DNA of 14,374 nt from CAVSWN01 sp046728115 (lineage in GTDB: Bacteria; Acidobacteriota; Vicinamibacteria; Vicinamibacterales; CAVVIG01). Below the pieces are notes generated by a model that saw only the letters and a list, made by a program, of their open reading frames with translations, did no database searches and was not told the DNA's origin. The stretch lies in assembly GCA_046728115.1 (NCBI GenBank), contig JBKPDW010000029.1, forward strand, positions 1-14,374, written 5' to 3'. The translations under genes and the position numbers were made by a program. Shown here one piece after another: positions 7,061 to 14,374 of the stretch (within the stretch, counting starts at the first letter, position 1; every line of letters starts with the position of its first letter).

Positions 7061-9708
7061 TCAGGCAGCCCGGAGCGTAGTCGACGGGTCGATGCGCGCA
7101 GCCCGCCACGCCGGCACCAGGCACGCGATGGCGGATACGCCAAACAGCAGCGCGACTACTCCAGCATAGGTTGTCGCGTCGAGCCGCGAGATGCCGAACA
7201 GGAGGGTGACGAGCGCACTGCTCGCCACCAACGCTCCGCCCAATCCGATCGCGACGCCGCACGCCGTCAGTATCATCCCCTGCCGAACGACGAGCGCCAG
7301 GATGTCGCCGCGCGAGGCGCCCAACGCCGACCGCACGCCAATCTCTCGCATCCGCTCCGTCACGCCGCCCGACAAGACGCCGTAGAGGCCGGTCGCGGCA
7401 AGCGCCAGGGCCACGAGGCCGAACGTCGAAGAGAATGAGCGCAAAACGCCGCTGTGCCCCGGAGGCCGCCACGAACTCGTCCATCAGCGCGACGCGAACG
7501 ACCGGTTGATCCTTGTCGACCGACCAGACGGCTTGCCGCACGGCTGGAACAAGACTCCCGGGCTCGACGGCCGTCCGGACCACGAGTGACCGCACGCGAT
7601 CGGCGGAGTACCACTGCACCGCGGGAACGTACACAGCAGACTGATCGCCGACCGCCAGCGACGTCTGTTTTACGTCGCCGACTACGCCCGCGACGGTGTA
7701 CCACGGGATGTTGGTGCTGCCCAGATGCATCCGCTGCCCGATGGCGTCTCCGGCAGGAAAGAGCCGTCTCGCAAACGACTCGCTGAGCAGCACGGCCACC
7801 GGCGCATCCGCGCGATCCCGCCGGTCCAGCAAGCGCCCGGCACGAAGCGGGATGCCGATCGTTTCGAAGTATCCGTCGCTCACCGCGTATCGCAGGGCGC
7901 TCTGGTCCTCGTTGGGACTGGCCCGCTCGATCGATTCGAACTGCGTGCCGTATTTGTCGAAATCGCCGCTGAGCGGCAGCTGACTCGTGAACGCCGCTGA
8001 CTTGACGCCCGGCACGCGCCGCACTGCGTCCAGCGCCTGTTCGAAGAAGCGATGCGCGGCTGCGGCGTCGTCAAACCGATGGCTGGAGGCCTGCACCTGC
8101 ATCGTCAGGAGATGTGATGGCTCGAAACCTGGCGTGACGGCGAAGAGACGCTGCAGGCTTCGGAGCAGCAAGCCCGCGCTCACGAGGAGCACGAGCGCCA
8201 GCGCAACCTCGGCGATGACGAGCGTGCGACGCGTCAGTTGACGGCCAAGCGTCGTTCGATGCGAACCGTGCTGGATGCTTGCTTGCAGGTCGCGGGATGC
8301 GTCAACGGCCGGCACGAGACCGAAGAGGAGACCGACCAGCGTCGTGACCGCCATCGCAAAGGCCAGCACCGTGCCGTCCAGCCGAATCGCCCCCCACGCG
8401 CGGAAGGCCTGGCGGGCTGACCGCGATCAACGCGCGGACGCCAAGTTGGGCGACGGCCATTCCCCACACGCCGCCGAGTGCTGCGAGCAGCACGCTTTCG
8501 GTCAGCAGCTGGCGGACGATTCGCGCGCGGCCCGCGCCGAGCGCCGCGCGCATGGCGAACTCGCTCCTGCGCTGCGCGCCGCGCGCGAGGAGCAGGTTGG
8601 TGACGTTGACGCACGCGATCACCAGGACGAGCAGCACCGCGCCCAGGACGGCCAGCAGCACCGCCTTGATTGCCCGCGTCACCTCGGCCTGCAAGGCGTC
8701 GACCAGGAGTCCCTGCCTGAGTGCAGCCCAGGGGACCCTCCGGAACTCGGGCACGGGGTTTTTCGCGATCGCGTCGAGCTCCTGTCTCGCCTGATCGAGT
8801 CGCGCCCCCGGCCGCGTCCGCCCGACCATGCGCAGGTGATGGCCCCATTCGCGCCCGTTGGTCGGGAGGGATGCGTCGTACTGCATGAGCCCCCACACCT
8901 CCGCCGATGGAGCCAGCACATTCTCGAACCTCGTCGGCATGACCCCGGCTACGGTATACGGCGTGTCGTTGAGCGTGATGTCGCGTCCCACGATGGTGGG
9001 ATCGCCGCCGAACCGCCGGCGCCAGAGACCGTCGCTGAGCATCACTCTGTTCGGACCGTCCACGCGATCGTCGCGTTCGTCGAAATCCTGGCCGAGTGCC
9101 GAGGCGACACCGAGAGCCCGGAAGTACGTCGCGCTCACGCGCTGTCCGTCGAGCCGCTCCGGCTGTTCCTGACCGGTTATCGTCGGCTGCCACGGCTTCA
9201 TCACGGCCACGGCGGCGAGCACGCGACTTCGGGCCACGATTTCGCGGAAGGTTCCGAATGTCACGTCGAGCTGGGATCCGTCGACCGCGTGATCCGAGAT
9301 CATGACCACCCGATCGGCGTGCGGGTACGGAAGCGGCTGAAACAGGATCGGGTTTACGGCGCTGAAGATTGCCGTCGTCGCCCCGATGCCGAGGGCCAAT
9401 GTAACGACTGCGATTGCGGTAAAGCCCGGCTGGTTCTTCAGCCGGCGGCCTGCGTAGCGCAGGTCCGCGACCAGGGTGTCGACGATGCTTTCCCACCCGT
9501 GCGAACGCACCTCATCGCGTAGTGCCGGTATGCCGCCGATCTCCAGTCGTGCGGCGCGGCGCGCTTCCTCAGGCGACATCCCGGTGGCGGCGAATGCTGC
9601 CGTGGCCTCGTCGAGGTAATGCTGCGCCTCCTCGGCGAGATCACGGTCGGCGGCGGTTCGTCTGACGAGGACCCGCATCCCCCGTGTGAGCTGACGCCAC
9701 AGGCTCAT
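7061..9708 (-). pseudogene. ADOP-type FtsX/MacB permease gene broken by two frameshifts
   Basis: Read through three frames, this is one roughly 880-aa permease. The first piece (ATG 9708) has the ADOP cytoplasmic N-terminus, a first membrane segment about residues 97-119 (GFTAIAVVTLALGIGATTAIF), a MacB-like periplasmic domain, and a membrane pair with the RRSEFAMRAALGA loop. After PPGLPRVG the frame is lost at a run of six G (8390-8395); dropping one G restores AIRLDGTVLAFAMAV. The second piece repeats the periplasmic plus FtsX layout to FALILF, where a second shift near 7426-7428 moves to STFGLVALALAATGLYG and the conserved REIGVRSALGAS loop, ending PSTTLRAA. All domains remain, so recent decay or sequence errors are both possible. 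It starts 4 nt after the PadR gene, the usual ADOP partner; such permeases often lack an adjacent ATPase, and their substrates are unknown. Confidence 0.85.
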
Positions 9709-9712
9709 CGCG

Positions 9713-10048
9713 TCACGCCTCGGCTTTCAGAACGCGCGCAATCGCACCGGCGCGGCGCGCCCAGTCCGCAGTCTCGATCTCGAGTTGTCTTTTCCCCGTG
9801 CGCGTCAGCCGATAGAACCTCGCTCGCCGCGAGTTCTCGGTTTGGCGCCATTCGGCGTCCAGCCATCCGGCACGTTCGAGCCGCTGCAGCGCCGTCAGCA
9901 GCGACCCCGGGTTCACCTTGAACACCCCGCGCGAGATCTGTTCGACGCGCCGCGCGATTCCGAAGCCGTGCATCGGCTGGAGACTCAGCGTCTTCAGGAT
10001 GAGCATGTCCAGAGTGCCCTGGATCACGTCGGTGTTTGTCTCGTCCAT
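9713..10048 (-). CDS. PadR-family transcriptional regulator
   Basis: This 111-aa DNA-binding protein starts at ATG 10048. It shows the PadR winged-helix pattern: D-V-I-Q-G-T-L-D-M-L-I-L-K-T-L followed by MHGFGIARR, then VNPGSLLTALQRLERAGWL as recognition helix region and the wing with RRARFYRLTRTGKRQL. The length fits the short PadR class common before ADOP permeases in Acidobacteriota. It ends 4 nt before the permease start, so both are surely cotranscribed, and it probably represses its own operon. Its promoter has a consensus TTGACA and only 6 nt between the -10 and the ATG. It is divergent from the large regulator gene at 10196. Confidence 0.93.
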   Translation of the reverse strand: MDETNTDVIQGTLDMLILKTLSLQPMHGFGIARRVEQISRGVFKVNPGSLLTALQRLERAGWLDAEWRQTENSRRARFYRLTRTGKRQLEIETADWARRAGAIARVLKAEA

Positions 10049-10054
10049 AGTTGG

Positions 10055-10083
10055 ACGATAGGTGCGTTCCTCTTGGTTGTCAA
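10055..10083 (-). promoter_or_regulatory. PadR-permease operon promoter
   Basis: On the minus strand TTGACA (10083-10078) is followed by a 17-bp spacer and TATCGT (10060-10055). The -10 ends 6 nt before the PadR ATG at 10048, so the mRNA would be leaderless or nearly so. The consensus -35 and ideal spacing make this the best promoter in the window. No clear PadR operator palindrome is seen over it. Confidence 0.72.
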
Positions 10084-10093
10084 GAGTAAACCA

Positions 10094-10172
10094 TTTCAGA
10101 GTTCAGAGGGCAGATTTGGAGCGCGCCGAGAAATCTGAAATCAATTCGAACTCCGAAAGTCTGAAGTCTGAA
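10094..10172. repeat. TTCAGA/TCTGAA inverted repeat cluster in divergent spacer
   Basis: Two TTCAGA words (10095-10100, 10102-10107) are mirrored by three TCTGAA words (10134-10139, 10160-10165, 10167-10172). TTTCAGAGTTC (10094-10104) pairs with GAACTCCGAAA (10148-10158) with one mismatch, and CAGATTT (10111-10117) with AAATCTG (10131-10137) perfectly. GTCTGAA occurs twice in tandem at 10159-10172. It lies between the PadR and TPR-regulator promoters and has the same build as the pgi-gnd spacer repeat with a different word. Confidence 0.55.
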
Positions 10173-10182
10173 CTGTCTGTTC

Positions 10183-10188
10183 TATACT
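10183..10188 (+). promoter_or_regulatory. Putative leaderless -10 element (TATACT) for the TPR regulator
   Basis: TATACT ends 7 nt before the GTG at 10196. The region 17 bp upstream (TCTGAA) is a poor -35. There is no Shine-Dalgarno in the 7-nt gap. The position supports GTG 10196 as the real start. Confidence 0.5.
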
Positions 10189-10195
10189 CGTTGCA

Positions 10196-13144
10196 GTGCC
10201 TTCATCGGCTCTCCAGTCGATCCTCACACGTGCCAGCGCGGCGCTCGAGCGGGGCCGCGGGAACGAAGCTTCGCAGCTGCTTGCGCCGCAGCTGCGATCT
10301 CCGGCGCTGACCCGCGAAGAGGAACTGACCGTTCGCGCGACCGCAGCAGAGGCCGCGTTGCTGCAGGACGACCTGAATGGCGCCGCGACGGTGCTCGGTC
10401 GTCCGCCCGACACGTTTCGCGATACCATCCGGCCGACGCTCCTGTCCACGCTGTGGCGCGTCCACGGCCGCATCGCCTTCGCCCGCGCCGATCAGTCGCG
10501 CGCCATTGCCTTGCACCAGCGCGCCCTGAAGCTGGCCGAAACCGCCCACGATCTGCGATCGATCGGACTCGCGCACTACGAGCTCGCGCAGTGCTATCGG
10601 CAGGTCGGCGACGTCGCCATCGTTCGCGAGCACATCAGCAAGGCGGCGTCCGCCCTGCACGCCGGCGGCGACCGGCGCCACCTCGCCCTCGTCGAATCGC
10701 TGTCGAGCATCTCGATGGCGCAGGTCGGCAACTACGACGAGGCCCTGACGACACTGCGGCAGGCCGAGCGCTTTGCCGCATCCGTGCACGCCGACGATGT
10801 CCTGGCGACGATCTGCGGCAACCAGGCCAACGTGATGATGATGCAGCATCGTTACGAGCAGGCCCTGGCCCTGGCCGAACGCAGCGTGGCGATTCACGAG
10901 GCGTGCGGATCCGGACACGGGCTCGCCGTTGCCCTGGCCACGCTCGGGCAGATCCGGGTTCGGCTCGGCGATCTCGGCCGGGCCGAAGAAGCCCTCAACC
11001 GCGCGCTCGATGTGCGAAGTCCGATTCAGTTTCACGAGACAACCGGGGCGGTCCTCGATACGCTCGCGCAGATTCACCTGATTTGTGGCCGTTACGACGC
11101 GGCCAGCGAATGCCTGGGCCGTGCCAGCGACGCCTATGGCGCATACGGCCGTCAGACCAGCCGCTGGTACGAATGGTCGGTGCGCGTCCTCGGCGCCCGT
11201 CTGGCGCTGCGGCGCGGCCATCACGAACAAGCGCTCGCACTTGCGGACGAAATCGTGCAGGCGGAGGCGCCGCCGTTCGATGCCCTGCAGGCGACGTTGA
11301 TCGCGGCCGAAGCGCTGATCGCCGCCAATCGTCTCGGCGACGCCGAGAAGCGTCTCGCCACAGCCGCCGATGCGCTCGATCCCAAGGTCGCTCCCGCCAG
11401 CTGGGGCGAATACCTGCGCCTGCGAGGCACCGTCAACGCCAAGGGCGGCAGCGGCGCCGACGCTTACCACGATTTCTCGCAAAGTACCGCGCTCCTCGAT
11501 CTCATCGGCGAGCGGTACCAGTCCGCGCTCAGTCAGCTGGCGCTCGGCCGTCTCGTGGCCGAGACTGGGGCCCGTTCGGTCGCCGAGCGTCACCTCAACG
11601 CCGCCCTCCGGGTGTTTCAGCAGCTCGGGGCGGCGCGGGACGTTGAAGACACCCTGGCCGCGCGTCAGTTGTTGACCCAGATTGGAACCGGTATCGATGT
11701 GATCTCGTCGGCGGACGCCGACGATGCGATGGTGCGACGCATTGTGGACGCCGCGGCTCTCCCCGAGCTCCTCGGCCGCGAAACCGCCGCGGCGCTGCTC
11801 GAAGCCGCAGCCGCCGAATGCAGCATCGTCTACGTCACGTTGAATGGAGCCGGCAGCGTGCGAGTCGTGGCGTCGGCCGGCTGCGATATGGACACGGCGC
11901 GTGGTATGGCGAGAACGGCGACAAACGGCGGCCCGTTCGGACGCGGAGGTCTCTTCGTCATCGAACCGCTCGGGCGGGATCGCGACGGCCCCCGTTTCGG
12001 CCTGATCGCGTCGTCACGTCCGATTGGTCACACCGTGATGCGCCAGGTGCGAACGATCGCCGCAGTGGCGCGGCAGGGCTTCGCGCTGTGTGCGGCTCGC
12101 GAACGGACGCCTGCGATTTCAGGCGTCGCCGTCGACAAGTCGCTCGAACCCCTGCTGCCAGGCTTCCTCTCAGCCAGTGCGGCGATGGCGCGCGTAGTCG
12201 AACAGATCCAGCGTCTGCAGGGCAACGACCTCACTGTCCTGATTACCGGTGAGAGCGGCACGGGCAAAGAGCTCGTCGCGCGCGCGATACACGTCGGATC
12301 GCACCGCAGCACGATGGTCTTCCTGCCGTACAACTGCACGACGACCGGACGCGATCTGGCCGACAGTCAGCTGTTTGGACACCGGCGCGGCAGCTTCACC
12401 GGCGCCGTATCGGACCAACCCGGCCTCGTACGCGCCGCGGCAGGCGGAACGTTGTTCCTTGACGAAATCGGCGATCTGCCTCTGGACATTCAGCCAAAGC
12501 TGCTGCGGTTCCTCGAGCAACAGGAGATTCTGCCAGTCGGCGAGACGAAACCACAGAAAGTGGACGTCCGCATCCTTGCCGCGACCAACGCCGACCTCGA
12601 GCAGCGGGTCGCGGAAAGCAAGTTCCGCGAGGATCTGTACTATCGGCTCAGCGTGATTCGAATCCACGTGCCGCCACTGCGCGAGCGGCGCGAAGAGATT
12701 CCCCACCTGAGCGCGTATTTCCTTCGCGAGGCATCCGAGCGTCTGGGCAAACCCGACGTTAATCTGAGTTCCGACACGCTGGAGCTGTTCTCACAGTACC
12801 GGTGGCCAGGAAACGTTCGCCAGTTGAAGAATGAAATTCAGCGCGCGGTGGCAATGAGCGTTCCGGGGCAACTGATCGAGCCGTCGCAACTGGCACCGGA
12901 GATCAGCAACATCCGACCGACCGCCGTGTCATCGACAACAGCGCCGATGCCGTCGCCGCGTGCGGCGCCCAATCTGGCAGCCGCCATCGAGGAGATGGAG
13001 CGCGACTTGATTCAGTCAGCCCTGGACCGCGCCGGCGGAAACATTGCCGAAACTGCCAGGGCTTTGGGCCTTACGCGCCGAGGCCTCTATCTAAAGCTGC
13101 GCCGGCTGGGCATGGACAGTCGGGGCGGGATGGATGCGCATTGA
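10196..13144 (+). CDS. TPR-repeat / sigma-54 AAA+ activator with Fis-type HTH
   Basis: A 982-aa cytoplasmic regulator. Residues about 1-490 are helical TPR-like repeats (for example YDEALTTLRQAERFA, YEQALALAERSVAIHEA, LGRAEEALNRALDV), as in MalT-type signal sensors. About 505-635 is a degenerate GAF-like domain. The AAA+ core spans about 655-885: Walker A GESGTGKE (685-692), the sigma-54 contact loop GSFTGA (732-737, Ser for the usual Ala), Walker B GTLFLDEIGDL (751-761), REDLYYRL and RWPGNVRQLKN. A Pro/Ser/Thr linker leads to a Fis-type HTH (about 930-972; GNIAETARALGLTRRGLYLKLRRLG). It should therefore activate sigma-54 promoters in response to something bound by the TPR part. No receiver domain or cognate kinase is nearby. 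Start GTG 10196 follows a TATACT element. Its targets are unknown; the spacer after it holds paired palindromes. Confidence 0.92.
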   Translation: MPSSALQSILTRASAALERGRGNEASQLLAPQLRSPALTREEELTVRATAAEAALLQDDLNGAATVLGRPPDTFRDTIRPTLLSTLWRVHGRIAFARADQSRAIALHQRALKLAETAHDLRSIGLAHYELAQCYRQVGDVAIVREHISKAASALHAGGDRRHLALVESLSSISMAQVGNYDEALTTLRQAERFAASVHADDVLATICGNQANVMMMQHRYEQALALAERSVAIHEACGSGHGLAVALATLGQIRVRLGDLGRAEEALNRALDVRSPIQFHETTGAVLDTLAQIHLICGRYDAASECLGRASDAYGAYGRQTSRWYEWSVRVLGARLALRRGHHEQALALADEIVQAEAPPFDALQATLIAAEALIAANRLGDAEKRLATAADALDPKVAPASWGEYLRLRGTVNAKGGSGADAYHDFSQSTALLDLIGERYQSALSQLALGRLVAETGARSVAERHLNAALRVFQQLGAARDVEDTLAARQLLTQIGTGIDVISSADADDAMVRRIVDAAALPELLGRETAAALLEAAAAECSIVYVTLNGAGSVRVVASAGCDMDTARGMARTATNGGPFGRGGLFVIEPLGRDRDGPRFGLIASSRPIGHTVMRQVRTIAAVARQGFALCAARERTPAISGVAVDKSLEPLLPGFLSASAAMARVVEQIQRLQGNDLTVLITGESGTGKELVARAIHVGSHRSTMVFLPYNCTTTGRDLADSQLFGHRRGSFTGAVSDQPGLVRAAAGGTLFLDEIGDLPLDIQPKLLRFLEQQEILPVGETKPQKVDVRILAATNADLEQRVAESKFREDLYYRLSVIRIHVPPLRERREEIPHLSAYFLREASERLGKPDVNLSSDTLELFSQYRWPGNVRQLKNEIQRAVAMSVPGQLIEPSQLAPEISNIRPTAVSSTTAPMPSPRAAPNLAAAIEEMERDLIQSALDRAGGNIAETARALGLTRRGLYLKLRRLGMDSRGGMDAH

Positions 13145-13151
13145 GGGCCGT

Positions 13152-13197
13152 GGATACTTAGTATCCCGTTAGCATGGCTACTGGATACTAAGTATAC
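13152..13197. promoter_or_regulatory. Two 15-bp palindromic operator-like sites 31 bp apart
   Basis: GGATACTTAGTATCC (13152-13166) is a perfect dyad around a central base. GGATACTAAGTATAC (13183-13197) is its second copy with one mismatch in the right arm. Centres at 13159 and 13190 are 31 bp apart, about three helical turns, so two dimers could bind on one face of the DNA. They lie 8 nt after the regulator stop codon and 156 nt before the PilZ start. No T run follows, so a terminator role is unlikely. The binding protein is unknown. Confidence 0.7.
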
Positions 13198-13198
13198 T
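13169..13198 (+). promoter_or_regulatory. Putative promoter overlapping the second palindrome
   Basis: TATACT (13193-13198) is a good -10 and TTAGCA (13169-13174), 18 bp upstream, a moderate -35. The -10 overlaps the right arm of the second palindrome and the -35 lies just after the first, the layout of a repressed promoter. A start near 13205 would give the PilZ mRNA a leader of about 150 nt. A second -10-like GATACT is at 13312-13317. Confidence 0.4.
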
Positions 13199-13320
13199 GT
13201 TCCCGCCTCATCCTATCTGCCGTTCGTCTTTCTCCAAGTTATTGTGGTGCTTGAAGTTACTGACCAGCTTTCGTCTCAGCCATTCTCAGATTTTCACTGG
13301 GCCTGGAACTTGATACTCAT

Positions 13321-13345
13321 CCGTGTGCAAAACCTAAACACGGAG
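13321..13345 (+). promoter_or_regulatory. RBS and hairpin that partly masks it, before the PilZ gene
   Basis: GGAG at 13342-13345 lies 7 nt before TTG 13353 and decides that start. CCGTGT (13321-13326) and ACACGG (13338-13343) form a perfect 6-bp stem with an 11-nt loop, burying the first two bases of the RBS. This could dampen translation or be a switch. The rest of the 13205-13320 leader shows no riboswitch class I recognise. Confidence 0.45.
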
Positions 13346-13352
13346 TTATCGA

Positions 13353-13757
13353 TTGAATCTCATTTCCAGCCAGCAACCGACGCCGAGCCCGGTCAAGAGC
13401 AACCAGCGCGCCTCTGAGCGGCGACCTGTAACGCTGCCCGGACGCCTCACGTGGAAAGACGCGCGGGGAGCCACGCGCTTCGCATCGGTCGTCACCCGAA
13501 ACGTAAGCGAGGTCGGTGCCTATGTCGAATGCCTAACCCCGGTTTCGATACCGTTGTATCGCCTGGTGCAATTCCAGCTGGATCGAGACTGCGCATCGAC
13601 GGCCGCCGCTCCCCAGGTCCTGATCAACGGCCGGGTCCTCTCGGCCATCTATCGGATCTCCCCCCAGACCCCGTCGAAGCCCCAGGGGTTTGCCCTTCGC
13701 ATGATGGTGGATCCGCGACGCGCGTCGGTTGTCGAACGAGCCAGAGCGACGGCCTAG
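13353..13757 (+). CDS. PilZ-domain protein
   Basis: A 134-aa protein with one PilZ domain over nearly its whole length. R19-A-S-E-R23 fits the RxxxR motif and N50-V-S-E-V-G55 fits (D/N)xSxxG, the two elements that bind cyclic di-GMP; both are intact, so binding is likely. There is no signal peptide or membrane segment. No ATG lies near the domain start; TTG 13353 with GGAG 7 nt upstream is chosen. It is probably a free effector for motility, exopolysaccharide or type IV pili, but no such gene is in the window. It follows the TPR/sigma-54 regulator by 208 nt of regulatory-looking DNA, and its TAG abuts the stop of the convergent hydrolase gene. Confidence 0.85.
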   Translation: MNLISSQQPTPSPVKSNQRASERRPVTLPGRLTWKDARGATRFASVVTRNVSEVGAYVECLTPVSIPLYRLVQFQLDRDCASTAAAPQVLINGRVLSAIYRISPQTPSKPQGFALRMMVDPRRASVVERARATA

Positions 13758-14374
13758 TCATCGAGCCACTCGCTTTCGCCAGTACCTGGCGAGCCCTCGC
13801 CAATTCAAATCAAAACGGCCGGCGACTTCGTACGCATCGGCCTCGGCCTGCGACATGTGCCGCCGCAATGTCCGCCGGATCTCGTCCGCATACCACTCCT
13901 CGCGCGCCTCGTCGTTGTCGAGTCGGTCGAGCGAGTCTCGGACGAGACCGGACAGCATGTCGAGACGATCGGCCATTTCTATGAGGTGGCCTCCCGAAGG
14001 AGTATGGGGTCCGAAGTGCGTGACGAAGAGCGTCTCAGCACGCCATTGCCCGAGCCATGCGAGGCTGTCGCGCCACGCTTCGAGGTCGACATCAGGTGGA
14101 GGCGTCGCGGGCAGGACAAGCCCTCCGGGAACGAGCCTGACCCCGGCAGTGTCGCCGACGAATGCGATCCCGGCGTCCTCGCTGAGGTAGGCGACATGAT
14201 GCGATGCGTGTCCTGGCGTGTAGGCCACGCGCAGCCGCCGTCCGCCAGCGACGATCTGCTCGTCGCCGCGCAGGACGACGATGGCGTCCGGTGGGACGGG
14301 CCGAACCTCACCCCAGAGTCGATCCATTTCGTCGCCCCAGAGACGTGCGGCGCTTGCCACGAGCCGTTCGGGAT
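13758..14374 (-). CDS. Metallo-beta-lactamase-fold hydrolase (5' part outside window)
   Basis: The frame is open from the right edge to the TGA at 13760-13758 and shows 205 residues of the C-terminal part. TPGHASHHVAYL carries the third metal-binding His, FVGDTAG the bridging Asp, and VTHFGPH the final metal-binding His of the MBL fold. The N-terminal HxHxDH lies outside. The first visible residues (PERLVASAARLWGDEMDRLW) and an acidic, Arg-rich C-terminal helix fit the glyoxalase II-like or lactonase-like MBL hydrolases, not true beta-lactamases. A hairpin-forming TCGCCAGTACCTGGCGA lies near its 3' end. The substrate cannot be told from this fragment. Confidence 0.88.
   Translation of the reverse strand, partial: PERLVASAARLWGDEMDRLWGEVRPVPPDAIVVLRGDEQIVAGGRRLRVAYTPGHASHHVAYLSEDAGIAFVGDTAGVRLVPGGLVLPATPPPDVDLEAWRDSLAWLGQWRAETLFVTHFGPHTPSGGHLIEMADRLDMLSGLVRDSLDRLDNDEAREEWYADEIRRTLRRHMSQAEADAYEVAGRFDLNWRGLARYWRKRVAR
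13776..13792. terminator. Perfect hairpin just beyond the PilZ stop
   Basis: TCGCCAG and CTGGCGA form a perfect 7-bp GC-rich stem with a 3-nt loop, 18 nt downstream of the PilZ stop and inside the 3' coding end of the hydrolase. No T run follows. It could stop or stabilise the PilZ transcript, or merely reflect codons. Confidence 0.3.

Noticed and set aside
8275..9522. A 415-codon open frame on the plus strand opposite the permease
   Set aside because: Low-complexity His/Arg/Asp-rich translation, no motif, and the minus strand encodes the ADOP permease.
10202..11593. A 463-codon open frame on the minus strand opposite the TPR regulator
   Set aside because: The opposite strand encodes clear TPR repeats; long antisense frames are expected in G+C-rich codon-biased genes, and the translation shows no domain.
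13299..13315. A sigma-54 -24/-12 promoter before the PilZ gene
   Set aside because: TGGGCCTGGAACTTGAT has a TGG and a TTG, but the spacing is one base off and the -12 GC is GA, so it is too weak to call.
13205..13350. A cyclic di-GMP riboswitch in the PilZ leader
   Set aside because: The GCAAAACC loop is faintly reminiscent of that class, but the required paired helices and tetraloop receptor are not visible.
1..14374. tRNA, rRNA, CRISPR array, IS element or attachment site
   Set aside because: No cloverleaf, repeat-spacer array, transposase-like protein or terminal inverted repeat was seen.

Overview
The window is a high-G+C bacterial chromosome segment with no phage, IS, CRISPR or RNA-gene signal. 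The best guess at the host is Acidobacteriota, probably class Vicinamibacteria. This is inferred from a PadR regulator placed directly before a large ADOP-type (acidobacterial duplicated) FtsX/MacB permease that has no ATPase beside it, from the glycolysis/pentose-phosphate cluster, and from short degenerate inverted repeats in the spacers. No taxonomic marker is present.

Layout. (1) 1-873, minus strand: a small helical ORF overlapping by ATGA an SGNH/GDSL esterase lipoprotein that runs off the left edge. A REP-like hairpin element lies inside the 3' end of the small ORF. (2) 928-6144, plus strand: a carbohydrate operon of pgi (glucose-6-phosphate isomerase), a short NAD-type gnd (6-phosphogluconate dehydrogenase), zwf (glucose-6-phosphate dehydrogenase) and an OpcA-like G6PDH assembly protein. 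gnd/zwf overlap by 4 nt and zwf/opcA by 16 nt. Together they connect fructose-6-P to the oxidative pentose phosphate pathway; the lactonase (pgl) and transaldolase are not in the window. (3) 6141-6989: a divergent pair, a small secreted proline-rich protein (minus) and a cysteine-rich 130-aa protein of unknown function (plus). (4) 7061-10048, minus strand: PadR regulator followed 4 nt later by an ADOP permease gene broken by two frameshifts. (5) 10196-13144, plus strand: a 982-aa regulator combining TPR repeats, a GAF-like segment, a sigma-54 AAA+ ATPase and a Fis-type HTH. (6) 13145-13757: a 208-nt regulatory spacer with two near-identical 15-bp palindromes 31 bp apart, a promoter-like element and an RBS hairpin, leading into a PilZ-domain gene with a TTG start. 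(7) 13758-14374, minus strand: a metallo-beta-lactamase-fold hydrolase cut by the right edge, whose stop codon abuts that of the PilZ gene.

The most notable points are: four gene starts preceded at 6-7 nt by a TANNNT -10 element, suggesting leaderless transcription; the paired palindromes before the PilZ gene beside a large orphan sigma-54 activator; the double frameshift in the permease; and the unknown cysteine-rich protein. I did not find a clearly new multi-gene defence or biosynthetic system here.
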